DNA of 16,025 bases, from assembly GCA_964514145.1 (NCBI GenBank), contig CAZEPM010000042.1, forward strand, positions 1-16,025. The letters are read 5' to 3'. This document shows positions 1-6,120 of the stretch, one piece after another; the first letter of the stretch is position 1; every line of letters starts with the position of its first letter. A program made the position numbers and the translations under genes. The notes under the pieces were generated by a model that saw only the letters and a list, made by a program, of their open reading frames with translations, had not been told where the DNA came from and did no database searches. This DNA comes from Phocaeicola_A sp964514145 (GTDB lineage Bacteria > Bacteroidota > Bacteroidia > Bacteroidales > Bacteroidaceae).

Positions 1-17
1 TTTTTTCGTATCAGTAT

Positions 18-48
18 TTTCTCTAACGTATGATTTTGCCTATTTTTG
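18..48 (+). promoter_or_regulatory. Bacteroidetes-type promoter of rnz
   Basis: A TATTTTTG element at 41-48 matches the Bacteroidetes -7 consensus TAnnTTTG. TTTC at 18-21, exactly 19 bp upstream, matches three of four bases of the -33 TTTG element. Only 7 nt separate the -7 element from the rnz ATG, so the mRNA leader would be very short. Confidence 0.6.
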
Positions 49-55
49 CCTAACG

Positions 56-970
56 ATGGAGAAGTTCGAAGTTAACATATTAGGGTGCGGCTCCGCTTTG
101 CCCACAACCCGCCATTATCCAAGCTCGCAAATAGTCAACATTCGCGAAAAGCTGTTCATGATTGATTGCGGAGAAGGTACACAAGCTCAGTTGCGTCGCT
201 CCAGACAGAAATTCTCACGCTTGAACCATATTTTCATCTCACATCTGCATGGCGATCATTGTTTCGGTCTGATTGGATTGTTGTCCACCTTCGGCATGTT
301 CGGACGAACGGCTACCATGCATGTTTATTCTCCTGGCGGATTGGAAGATCTGTTGCAGCCTCAGATAGACTTTTTCTGTAAAGGTATGGATTATGCTGTC
401 AGGTTTCATCCTTTTTCTACCCAAGAGTCGACACTTATCTATGACGACCGTTCTGTCAGCATCACAACCATCCCTTTGCAACACCGTATCCCTTGTTGTG
501 GATTCTTATTCGCTGAAAAACAGACACCTAATCACATCATTCGAGACATGATAGACTTTTATCATATACCTACATATGCCATTAATCGGATCAAATCCGG
601 GGAAGATTATACACTACCGGACGGAACGGTCGTTCTCAACCAACGCTTGACACGTCCGTCCAATCCGCCACGAAAATATGCATATTGTTCGGATACCATA
701 TATACTCCCTCTATCATTCCACAAATAAGGGGGATAGATTTGTTATATCATGAAGCGACATTTGCTGATAGCGAATTATCACGTGCTCAAGCAACTTTCC
801 ATACCACGGCATCACAAGCTGCTCATCTCGCCAAGCAGGCCGGAGTAAAACAGCTTATGATCGGGCACTTTTCCGCACGTTATGACAATGAAGATGTCTT
901 GCTGAAAGAAGCACAAGGCATTTTCACAGACACCATTGCTGCTCGTGAGAACTTATGCATCACTTTATGA
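56..970 (+). CDS. rnz: Ribonuclease Z (tRNA 3' endonuclease)
   Basis: Cytoplasmic metallo-beta-lactamase-fold endonuclease that cuts precursor tRNAs after the discriminator base. At 304 aa it is the usual length of the short RNase Z form. The zinc ligands are visible and in register with the family: HLHGDH at residues 63-68, H143 in LQHR, D213 in YCSDT, and H271 in IGHFSARY. H232 sits in the HEATF motif, which is also conserved. The start is the first ATG after the TATTTTTG promoter. It is relevant locally because the tRNA-Thr gene at 3018-3091 has no encoded CCA, which is the type of precursor RNase Z processes. The stop lies 7 nt before the sigma-factor ATG, so the two are probably co-transcribed. 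Confidence 0.97.
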   Translation: MEKFEVNILGCGSALPTTRHYPSSQIVNIREKLFMIDCGEGTQAQLRRSRQKFSRLNHIFISHLHGDHCFGLIGLLSTFGMFGRTATMHVYSPGGLEDLLQPQIDFFCKGMDYAVRFHPFSTQESTLIYDDRSVSITTIPLQHRIPCCGFLFAEKQTPNHIIRDMIDFYHIPTYAINRIKSGEDYTLPDGTVVLNQRLTRPSNPPRKYAYCSDTIYTPSIIPQIRGIDLLYHEATFADSELSRAQATFHTTASQAAHLAKQAGVKQLMIGHFSARYDNEDVLLKEAQGIFTDTIAARENLCITL

Positions 971-977
971 GAAAACG

Positions 978-1529
978 ATGAATAGATACGACGAAGACTA
1001 TATTATTGCACAACTGCAAGATCCGAAAACCTGCCGGCGGGCTTTCGAAATCGTAGTGTACCAATATCGCGAACAACTTTATTGGCAGATTCGCCGTATG
1101 GTCTTATCGCACGATGATGCCAACGATTTGCTGCAAAACACCTTCATCAAGGCATGGACTCATATTAACTACTTCCGCGGGGAAGCGAAACTGACGACAT
1201 GGCTCTACCGGATTGCAATAAACGAATGTCTGACTTTCTTGAACAAACAGCAAAACAGTCATTCCGTTCCGCTGGATGATCCTCAAGCCCATGCCGTCAA
1301 CAGACTAGAAAGCGACCCATACTTCAACGGAGACGAAACTCAGATACTTCTACAGAAAGCACTGCAACAGCTACCGGAGAAACAACGAATCGTGTTCAAT
1401 CTGAAATATTTTCAGGAAATGAAATACGAAGAAATATCCGAGATCTTAGGAACAACCGTCGGAGCACTGAAGGCCTCATATCACTACGCCGTGAAGAAAA
1501 TCGAAAGCTTTTTAAAAGATTCGCTTTAA
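978..1529 (+). CDS. ECF-type RNA polymerase sigma factor
   Basis: Extracytoplasmic-function sigma factor of 183 aa. Region 2 is seen around residues 25-90, with the DANDLLQNTFIKAW core-binding stretch followed by FRGEAKLTTWLYRIA and NECL. Region 4 follows at about 125-180, with LPEKQRIVFNLKYFQ, then a helix-turn-helix of the form YEEISEILGTTVGALKASYHYA. The open frame extends 14 codons upstream into rnz, but the ATG at 978, 7 nt after the rnz stop, places the start where the family begins and avoids a 35-bp overlap. It heads a three-gene unit with a membrane-anchored putative anti-sigma factor and a periplasmic protein, so it probably answers an envelope signal. Its regulon cannot be read from this sequence. 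Confidence 0.93.
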   Translation: MNRYDEDYIIAQLQDPKTCRRAFEIVVYQYREQLYWQIRRMVLSHDDANDLLQNTFIKAWTHINYFRGEAKLTTWLYRIAINECLTFLNKQQNSHSVPLDDPQAHAVNRLESDPYFNGDETQILLQKALQQLPEKQRIVFNLKYFQEMKYEEISEILGTTVGALKASYHYAVKKIESFLKDSL

Positions 1530-1578
1530 ACCTTATTACCTGACACAGGTCTAATTAGTACAGATAAAGATAACGCAT

Positions 1579-1971
1579 ATGAAAATAACAAACGACAAGC
1601 AGCTAAAAGAAAAGCTCGGAACAGAAAACCCCTTTACTGTTCCCGAAGGGTATTTCGAGCAATTTACTCAACAGCTGATGGATAATCTGCCCGAACCGGA
1701 AATCGACGATGCAGAGACCGAACACATCGGAGTATGGCAGAAAATACGTCCATGGTTCTATTTGGCAGCTATGTTTTGCGGCATTGCACTAGGCTTGCGC
1801 TATATGCTATCTATATCAGATACCCCATCGGACACATTCGATACCATGACAACTGTCGATACGAATGTAGAGAACAATTACTACGACGAGTATCTGGAAG
1901 ATATCGTCTTGCATACCACATTAGATGATTACAGCGTATACTGCTGTCTAAATTCTGAAGAAAACAGTTAA
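1579..1971 (+). CDS. Putative single-pass anti-sigma factor
   Basis: Small protein of 130 aa without a family name I can assign firmly. The cytoplasmic N-terminus holds NPFTVPEGYFEQF (residues 17-29), a motif I know from Bacteroidetes membrane proteins encoded just after ECF sigma genes. One hydrophobic segment spans about residues 58-77. The remaining 53 residues are acidic and would be periplasmic, with a CC pair at 122-123 near the end. Its place 49 bp after the sigma gene and its topology (cytoplasmic head, one TM, periplasmic tail) suggest it sequesters that sigma factor. This is inference: no zinc-binding anti-sigma motif (HxxxCxxC) is present. Its stop is 12 nt before the next ATG. Confidence 0.65.
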   Translation: MKITNDKQLKEKLGTENPFTVPEGYFEQFTQQLMDNLPEPEIDDAETEHIGVWQKIRPWFYLAAMFCGIALGLRYMLSISDTPSDTFDTMTTVDTNVENNYYDEYLEDIVLHTTLDDYSVYCCLNSEENS

Positions 1972-1983
1972 TCGGTTACCTAC

Positions 1984-2457
1984 ATGAAAATAACTCTTAT
2001 AACCATTTTATTCCTTATAGGAATAGGCCATTGCTCCAACTTATCAGCTTGTGATATCAACGACATACCAAAGCTTACAAAAGAGGAAATGTCTAAAGAC
2101 GCTTTCAGACAAAAGCAAAAAGAATATATCATAAGCAAAGCCGAACTCACGCCTAAAGAAGCTGCTTATTTCTTTCCTCTTTTCTTCGAATTACAAGATA
2201 AGAAGAAAAGCCTCAACGATGAGATAAAACGCAAAATGAACGAAGCGAAGAATCAAGATCTTCACGAGCAAGAATATGAATCGCTCATCAACCAAATTAC
2301 AGAAAAACAAATTAACATCGAGAAACTCGAAAAAGAATACATCAATAAATACAGAAGAGTTCTCAGCAACAAAAAAATATTCAAAGTGATGTTGGCTGAA
2401 ACCGGCTTCCGGAAAGAAATGCTAAAAAGTATATCAAACAAGAAAAAATCCAAGTAA
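1984..2457 (+). CDS. Periplasmic helical protein of the ECF operon (Spy/CpxP-like features)
   Basis: 157 aa with an N-terminal hydrophobic signal peptide (about residues 1-22, ending near NLSAC), so it is exported or possibly lipidated at the Cys in LSAC. The mature part is lysine- and glutamate-rich and almost entirely helical, with long heptad-like stretches (about residues 70-125) that suggest a coiled coil. The segment ELTPKEAAYFFPLFFELQDKK resembles the LTxxQ-type repeats of the Spy/CpxP periplasmic chaperone and sensor proteins, and similar proteins follow ECF sigma genes in Bacteroides. As third gene of the module it may sense or buffer misfolded envelope protein. Function is inferred; the secretion signal and helical character are seen. 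Confidence 0.65.
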   Translation: MKITLITILFLIGIGHCSNLSACDINDIPKLTKEEMSKDAFRQKQKEYIISKAELTPKEAAYFFPLFFELQDKKKSLNDEIKRKMNEAKNQDLHEQEYESLINQITEKQINIEKLEKEYINKYRRVLSNKKIFKVMLAETGFRKEMLKSISNKKKSK

Positions 2458-2461
2458 TTCT

Positions 2462-2492
2462 TTTGAACTTCAAACTATAAGCTCTAACTTTG
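2462..2492 (+). promoter_or_regulatory. Bacteroidetes-type promoter of rpmE2
   Basis: This is an exact consensus match: TTTG at 2462-2465, a 19-bp spacer, and TAACTTTG at 2485-2492. The start site would be near 2496, giving an A/T-rich leader of about 80 nt before the rpmE2 ATG at 2579. I see no stable hairpin in the leader. Confidence 0.8.
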
Positions 2493-2578
2493 CACACCAA
2501 ATTTATTAAAACATCCATTACACCATTATTTGTTACCACGAATAGATTACGAAACATTAACAAAAAACAGATACTGAT

Positions 2579-2833
2579 ATGAAAAAAGGTATTCATCCAG
2601 AAAATTATCGTCCGGTAGTATTTAAAGACATGTCTAATGGTGATATGTTCCTCTCTCGTTCTACGTGTGCAACCAAAGATACAGTTGAGTTTGAAGGAGA
2701 AACTTATCCATGTGTAAAACTTGAAATTTCCAGTTCATCGCATCCGTTTTATACTGGAAAATCCAAGCTTGTAGATACTGCAGGTCGCGTCGATAAGTTC
2801 ATGAGCCGCTACGGAAACGCCAGAAAGAAATAA
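2579..2833 (+). CDS. rpmE2: Ribosomal protein bL31, type B
   Basis: 84-aa 50S ribosomal subunit protein that sits on the central protuberance and contacts the 30S head. The start MKKGIHPENYRPVVFKD is characteristic of the family. So are the SSSHPFYTG segment in the second half and the basic C-terminus ending FMSRYGNARKK. It lacks the CxxC zinc knuckle of type A L31, as expected for the zinc-independent B form. It is monocistronic, with its own consensus promoter at 2462-2492 and a strong hairpin terminator at 2858-2909. In many bacteria the B form is expressed under zinc limitation, but no Zur-like operator is evident here, and in Bacteroides it is often the only L31. Confidence 0.97.
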   Translation: MKKGIHPENYRPVVFKDMSNGDMFLSRSTCATKDTVEFEGETYPCVKLEISSSSHPFYTGKSKLVDTAGRVDKFMSRYGNARKK

Positions 2834-2857
2834 ATTCGGCCATTTGTAAAAAATCAC

Positions 2858-2909
2858 ATAACAAAAAAGTCTGCTTGTATAAATACGTACAAGCAGACTT
2901 TTTTGTTAT
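2858..2909. terminator. Perfect 22-bp hairpin, bidirectional intrinsic terminator
   Basis: The arms at 2858-2879 and 2888-2909 are exact reverse complements around an 8-nt loop (2880-2887). The outer stem contains A6 on the left and T6 on the right, so both strands end in a U-run. It closes rpmE2 from the left and can act as a backstop for the minus-strand ffs-tRNA unit arriving from the right. Confidence 0.9.
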
Positions 2910-2953
2910 ATAAATATTATCCAAACAACTAAACAAACGCCTTGTGTTCTTGC

Positions 2954-2988
2954 AAAAAAAATGATTATCCTGCCTAAACAAGATAACC
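2954..2988 (-). terminator. Intrinsic terminator of the ffs-tRNA-Thr unit
   Basis: On the minus strand GGTTATCTTG (2988-2979) pairs with CAGGATAATC (2972-2963) around a 6-nt loop, giving 10 pairs including G-U. An A followed by eight Ts (2962-2954) comes next. It begins 29 nt past the tRNA 3' end, so this is the expected end of the RNA operon. Confidence 0.8.
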
Positions 2989-3017
2989 ATTCATTCTCAT
3001 TATTAGTCCCTTTAGAG

Positions 3018-3091
3018 AGCCTCTTGTCGGATTCGAACCAACGACCCCGAGATTACAAATCACGTGCTCTGGCCAACTGAGCTAAAGAGGC
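3018..3091 (-). tRNA. tRNA-Thr (anticodon UGU)
   Basis: This is a complete 74-nt cloverleaf read on the minus strand. The acceptor GCCTCTT pairs with AAGAGGC. The D stem is GCTC/GAGC. The anticodon arm is CGTGA-TTTGTAA-TCTCG, with one T-T mismatch, and places TGT at positions 34-36. The T arm is GTTGG-TTCGAAT-CCGAC with one G-U pair. The discriminator is U and no CCA is encoded (CTC follows), so CCA must be added after processing. It reads ACA codons, and by wobble other ACN codons. It lies directly downstream of the SRP RNA with a spacer of about 4 nt, and shares its promoter and terminator. Confidence 0.95.
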
Positions 3092-3094
3092 AAA

Positions 3095-3192
3095 TGGGTA
3101 AGCTGACTATATCGCGCCGCTACAACCTGCTACCTTTGCTGCGATCAAGCCCTGGAGGATTCACAAGGAGCTGGCCGTATAGGACTTACCCG
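3095..3192 (-). ncRNA. ffs: Small bacterial SRP RNA (4.5S type)
   Basis: An RNA of about 98 nt with no ORF. The ends pair: GGGTAAG (3191-3185) with CTTACCC (3102-3096). A second helix is CTATA/TATAG. The distal part has the layout of SRP domain IV: a CCU/AGG helix, an internal loop with CCAGG on one side and AGCA on the other, a short GC/GC stem, and an apical loop UUGAUC. The CAGG and AGCA strands match the Ffh M-domain binding loop of E. coli 4.5S RNA, but the apical loop is not GGAA. I recall closely similar sequences annotated as SRP RNA in Bacteroides. It has an excellent promoter. Exact ends are estimates. Confidence 0.85.
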
Positions 3193-3196
3193 GCTG

Positions 3197-3227
3197 CAAA
3201 GGTAGACATTTTGATTTATGTGACAAG
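3197..3227 (-). promoter_or_regulatory. Promoter of the ffs-tRNA-Thr unit
   Basis: On the minus strand CTTG (3227-3224), a 19-bp spacer and TACCTTTG (3204-3197) fit the Bacteroidetes -33/-7 pattern, with only one base off at -33. The predicted start, 4-6 nt beyond the -7 element, is exactly where the paired 5' end of the SRP RNA begins. Confidence 0.8.
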
Positions 3228-3422
3228 GAATCAACGTATCTTTTTTAAAGATTTCTTATTTCAAACCTAAGTATCAATCGGTTATTAAGACGCATCTGCA
3301 ATGCTTTTTTACAACCAAAATAGGAAGAAATTAGAATTTAAAATAGAATTTCAAGATTTTCAAGTTAAGGTTATCAGTGAAATATAGTATTTTTGCCAAT
3401 ATTTTCTCGACTACAGATAAAC
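3228..3422 (+). promoter_or_regulatory. Intergenic region with the DUF4199-operon promoter
   Basis: An A/T-rich gap between the divergent ffs unit and the membrane-protein operon. TATTTTTG at 3388-3395 is a full -7 match for the plus strand. The expected -33 position (3365-3368) reads TTAA, so that element is weak. Apart from a short repeated TTTCAAG/TTTTCAAG near 3350-3364, I see nothing else in this stretch. Confidence 0.45.
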
Positions 3423-3956
3423 ATGACAGCGACAAGAAACAATTTACAACAAACCGCTATGCTATATGGCACTTATCTCGGTCTTTTCTGGATAGCTAAA
3501 TTTATGCTCTTCCCTTTAGGACTCATACAGCCCCTATTCGAACTATTATTTATGCTCCTGACAATAGTCGGCCCCATTTGGGTCATATGGACTGCACGCC
3601 GTTTTCGCGACACACAATGCAACGGAGAAATAACCTTCTTCTCCGCGCTCATATTTTGCTTCCAGATTTATCTGTTCGCGTCTATTTTAGTTGCCATCGG
3701 ACATTACATCTATTTTCAATACATCGACAACGGATTTATCTACCGCACTTTAATCACATTATTCGATGAGTCCGTCAAACAAGCACCGGTATTAGAACCG
3801 ATATTTCAGAATTATCGAAACACCTTAGACCTCATCAACGAGCTATCACCCATCCAACTTACCATGCAACTGATTTCGCAAAACATACTCTACGGAATAA
3901 TACTCTCATTGCTCACTTCGCTCATCTGTATGCGACGAAAACGCACATCATACTAA
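3423..3956 (+). CDS. DUF4199-type four-TM membrane protein
   Basis: 177-aa inner-membrane protein of unknown function. Four hydrophobic segments are visible at about residues 12-34, 38-56, 71-98 and 154-170, with a soluble, mostly periplasmic stretch (about 100-150) and a basic RRKR tail. Layout and length fit the Bacteroidetes DUF4199 family, which I know as a frequent upstream neighbour of a DPM-type glycosyltransferase, as here. The open frame extends to a TTG at 3393, but that codon lies inside the -7 promoter element. The ATG at 3423 is the credible start. The glycosyltransferase begins 21 nt downstream, so they are probably one operon and may work on the same lipid-linked substrate (inference). 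Confidence 0.8.
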   Translation: MTATRNNLQQTAMLYGTYLGLFWIAKFMLFPLGLIQPLFELLFMLLTIVGPIWVIWTARRFRDTQCNGEITFFSALIFCFQIYLFASILVAIGHYIYFQYIDNGFIYRTLITLFDESVKQAPVLEPIFQNYRNTLDLINELSPIQLTMQLISQNILYGIILSLLTSLICMRRKRTSY

Positions 3957-3977
3957 AAACAATATACTTTCAGAGTT

Positions 3978-4931
3978 ATGGATATATCTGTTGTCATACC
4001 TCTTTATAATGAAGAAGAATCATTAAGTGAGCTTTGTTCGTGGATTGAGCATGTAATGACTGAAAACCATTATACCTACGAAATTATTTTTGTTAACGAT
4101 GGAAGTACAGACCATTCATGGGATGTCATCGAATCACTCAGCCGGAAATCGCCATACGTCAAAGGCATTAAGTTTCGTCGAAATTACGGCAAATCACCGG
4201 CATTATTCTGTGGTTTCAAGCGTGCGGAAGGCGAGGTCGTTATTACGATGGATGCAGACTTGCAAGACAGTCCGGATGAAATTCCCGCATTATACCGGAT
4301 GATCACCCAAGAGGGATACGATTTGGTTTCCGGTTACAAAAAGAAACGTTACGACCCTCTATCCAAGACCATACCGACAAAACTCTTCAATGCAACGGCA
4401 AGAGCCGTATCAGGCATTAAAAATCTGCACGACTTTAATTGCGGACTGAAAGCTTATCGCAAAGAGGTAATCAAAAATATTGAAGTCTACGGAGAGATGC
4501 ACCGCTATATCCCATACCTTGCCAAAGGAGCCGGCTTCACAAAAATCGGAGAAAAAGAAGTACATCATCAAGCCCGCAAATATGGGAAAACCAAATTCGG
4601 CGGTCTCAACCGTTTTTTCAACGGCTACCTAGACCTGCTGCTTTTATGGTTCCTCTCCAAATTTGCAGTCAAGCCAATGCACATGTTTGGCTTTCTAGGC
4701 TCACTGGTATTCATCATCGGATTCATCGCATGCATCGTTGTGGGAGTCAACAAACTTCACGCCATGTATAGCGGAGAAGATTACCGACTCGTCACCGAAT
4801 CGCCCTATTTTTACATCGCTCTGACCGCAATGATCATTGGCACACAACTCTTCCTTGCCGGTTTCATTGGGGAACTCATAAGCAGAAATGCCAGTGAACG
4901 AAACAATTATAAAATAGAAAAGGAAATCTGA
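3978..4931 (+). CDS. GT2 glycosyltransferase, GtrB/DPM1-like, with two C-terminal TM segments
   Basis: 317-aa family 2 glycosyltransferase that probably transfers a sugar from a nucleotide donor to a polyprenyl phosphate at the inner leaflet of the cytoplasmic membrane. The N-terminus opens MDISVVIPLYNEEESL. The nucleotide-binding VNDGSTD is at 39-45, the DXD metal site is DAD at 92-94 followed by LQDSPDEIP, and an HHQARKYGKTKFG acceptor-site segment lies near 196-208. Two TM helices follow at about 236-257 and 277-299, as in GtrB and polyprenyl-phosphate-mannose synthases. The cognate flippase or acceptor transferase is not visible nearby unless the DUF4199 protein takes part. The sugar cannot be determined from sequence. 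The next gene starts 6 nt after its stop. Confidence 0.93.
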   Translation: MDISVVIPLYNEEESLSELCSWIEHVMTENHYTYEIIFVNDGSTDHSWDVIESLSRKSPYVKGIKFRRNYGKSPALFCGFKRAEGEVVITMDADLQDSPDEIPALYRMITQEGYDLVSGYKKKRYDPLSKTIPTKLFNATARAVSGIKNLHDFNCGLKAYRKEVIKNIEVYGEMHRYIPYLAKGAGFTKIGEKEVHHQARKYGKTKFGGLNRFFNGYLDLLLLWFLSKFAVKPMHMFGFLGSLVFIIGFIACIVVGVNKLHAMYSGEDYRLVTESPYFYIALTAMIIGTQLFLAGFIGELISRNASERNNYKIEKEI

Positions 4932-4937
4932 CACATC

Positions 4938-5429
4938 ATGAAACGACTACTCCACATACTGTTCTGTTTAATCCTTATATACACAACGCTCACCACACAT
5001 AGTGCATGTAGCGATATAGAATGTATTTCATCGAACACATCCTATGTTTATTATAGTTTTTATCTAACCGACGGCTCGGAAGCCACTTGGACTACCGCTA
5101 TCACCGTCACAGCAGCCGGAACCGATTCTGTTCTGATCAATCAGGAAAGCAACGCCTCGTATATGAGCCTTCCGCTTAGTTATACCAATCAAGTAGACAC
5201 TTTCGTCATCAACTACACCAGTGAAGAAGGAGGCATGATTGATTCCATTTTCATCACCCACCAGAACATTCCCCAATTCATCTCCATGGACTGCGGACTA
5301 GGTATGTTTTACTATATTGACGATGCACGAAGCACTGACAATGCCATTGACCATCTAGAGATTATTAACCGCGAAGTAACGTATGACACAAAAGAAAATA
5401 TTCGGATTTATTATCGCAGCAATAGCTAG
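4938..5429 (+). CDS. Putative lipoprotein, DUF6452-like
   Basis: 163 aa with a hydrophobic signal (residues 1-23) followed by HSAC, giving a plausible but non-canonical lipobox with Cys24, then SDIEC. The mature part is beta-rich, with alternating polar and hydrophobic stretches, and has a second region with Cys near 116. The size, the early cysteines and the position just before a DUF6048-like gene agree with the Bacteroidetes DUF6452 family as I recall it. Its function is unknown. Its last 47 bp overlap the start of the next gene in another frame, so the two are probably translationally linked. It is likely to be attached to the outer membrane or its inner face. Confidence 0.7.
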   Translation: MKRLLHILFCLILIYTTLTTHSACSDIECISSNTSYVYYSFYLTDGSEATWTTAITVTAAGTDSVLINQESNASYMSLPLSYTNQVDTFVINYTSEEGGMIDSIFITHQNIPQFISMDCGLGMFYYIDDARSTDNAIDHLEIINREVTYDTKENIRIYYRSNS

Positions 5430-6105
5430 TCTGTGTTGCCTCGTCCCAGTAAAAGCACAAGAAGAACAGACAGCACAATCGGATGAAACCGTAAAAAAGA
5501 TCAAAGTCAACAAACAAAAAAATCAGGTTTTGCAAGGGATCGGCATATCTGTTGACCTGTTTGGAATCGGAGCTAAAATCTTCGACAGCGACTACCTAAG
5601 TTCGGAAATAGCTGTCGAGGCAACCCTCCGAAACGGTTTCTTGCCCATTGTCGAAATCGGATTCGGAACCAGCGACATGACCGATGACGACAAAGACATC
5701 AGCTACAAAACCAGTGCACCTTACTTCAGGCTCGGACTGAACTATGATTTCACTCACAAGAAGAACACATTCTATGCCATCTATGGAGGACTGCGCTACG
5801 GATTCTGCTCACTAAGCTACGACATCAGCGCACCCGACATGACAGACCCCGTATGGGGAGGAAACGTTGGCTTCAATTACGAAAGTATTTCATGCACAGC
5901 TCAATGGGCAGAGCTCGTAGTCGGCATCCGAGCTCAGATTTGGAAAAATCTACACATGGGATGGTCTGTACGCTACAAACGCGAACTTAGCGTTTCTGAA
6001 CACCCAAATGCCAACCCCTATTACATCCCGGGATACGGTACGCACGACAGTGTACAATTTGGCGCAACATACAACATCATATATTATTTACCTTTTAACA
6101 AATAA
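5383..6105 (+). CDS. Outer-membrane barrel-like protein, DUF6048-like
   Basis: 240 aa with a clear signal peptide (about residues 1-25, ending VKAQ). A charged linker follows, then repeated amphipathic beta strands rich in Gly and aromatics (for example YFRLGLNYDF, FYAIYGGLRYGF, MGWSVRYK), ending in an aromatic-rich IIYYLPFNK. That pattern points to a small outer-membrane beta barrel of perhaps 8-10 strands. It resembles the Bacteroidetes DUF6048 family, usually paired with DUF6452. The ATG at 5383 is the only start that retains the signal peptide, so the 47-bp overlap with the upstream gene is real. mntP starts 15 nt after the stop. Function is unknown. Confidence 0.7.
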   Translation: MTQKKIFGFIIAAIASLCCLVPVKAQEEQTAQSDETVKKIKVNKQKNQVLQGIGISVDLFGIGAKIFDSDYLSSEIAVEATLRNGFLPIVEIGFGTSDMTDDDKDISYKTSAPYFRLGLNYDFTHKKNTFYAIYGGLRYGFCSLSYDISAPDMTDPVWGGNVGFNYESISCTAQWAELVVGIRAQIWKNLHMGWSVRYKRELSVSEHPNANPYYIPGYGTHDSVQFGATYNIIYYLPFNK

Positions 6106-6120
6106 AGAATCCTTTACGTA

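Noticed and set aside
936..977. Longer sigma-factor start inside rnz
   Set aside because: It would overlap rnz by 35 bp and adds residues not expected in ECF sigma factors. The ATG at 978 is sufficient.
3131..3138. TACCTTTG on the plus strand, a perfect -7 element
   Set aside because: It lies inside the SRP RNA, in the conserved GCAGCAAAGGTA strand of the opposite strand, and no gene starts shortly downstream. The match is explained by RNA structure.
3064..3270. 68-codon ORF on the plus strand over ffs and tRNA-Thr
   Set aside because: It is antisense to two structured RNAs that have their own promoter and terminator, and its protein shows no recognisable feature.
3393..3422. TTG start for the DUF4199 protein
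   Set aside because: The codon is part of the -7 promoter element TATTTTTG, so it would precede the transcript start.
6106..6120. Manganese (yybP-ykoY) riboswitch before mntP
   Set aside because: Only 15 nt separate mntP from the preceding gene, and no matching structure is evident at the operon head.
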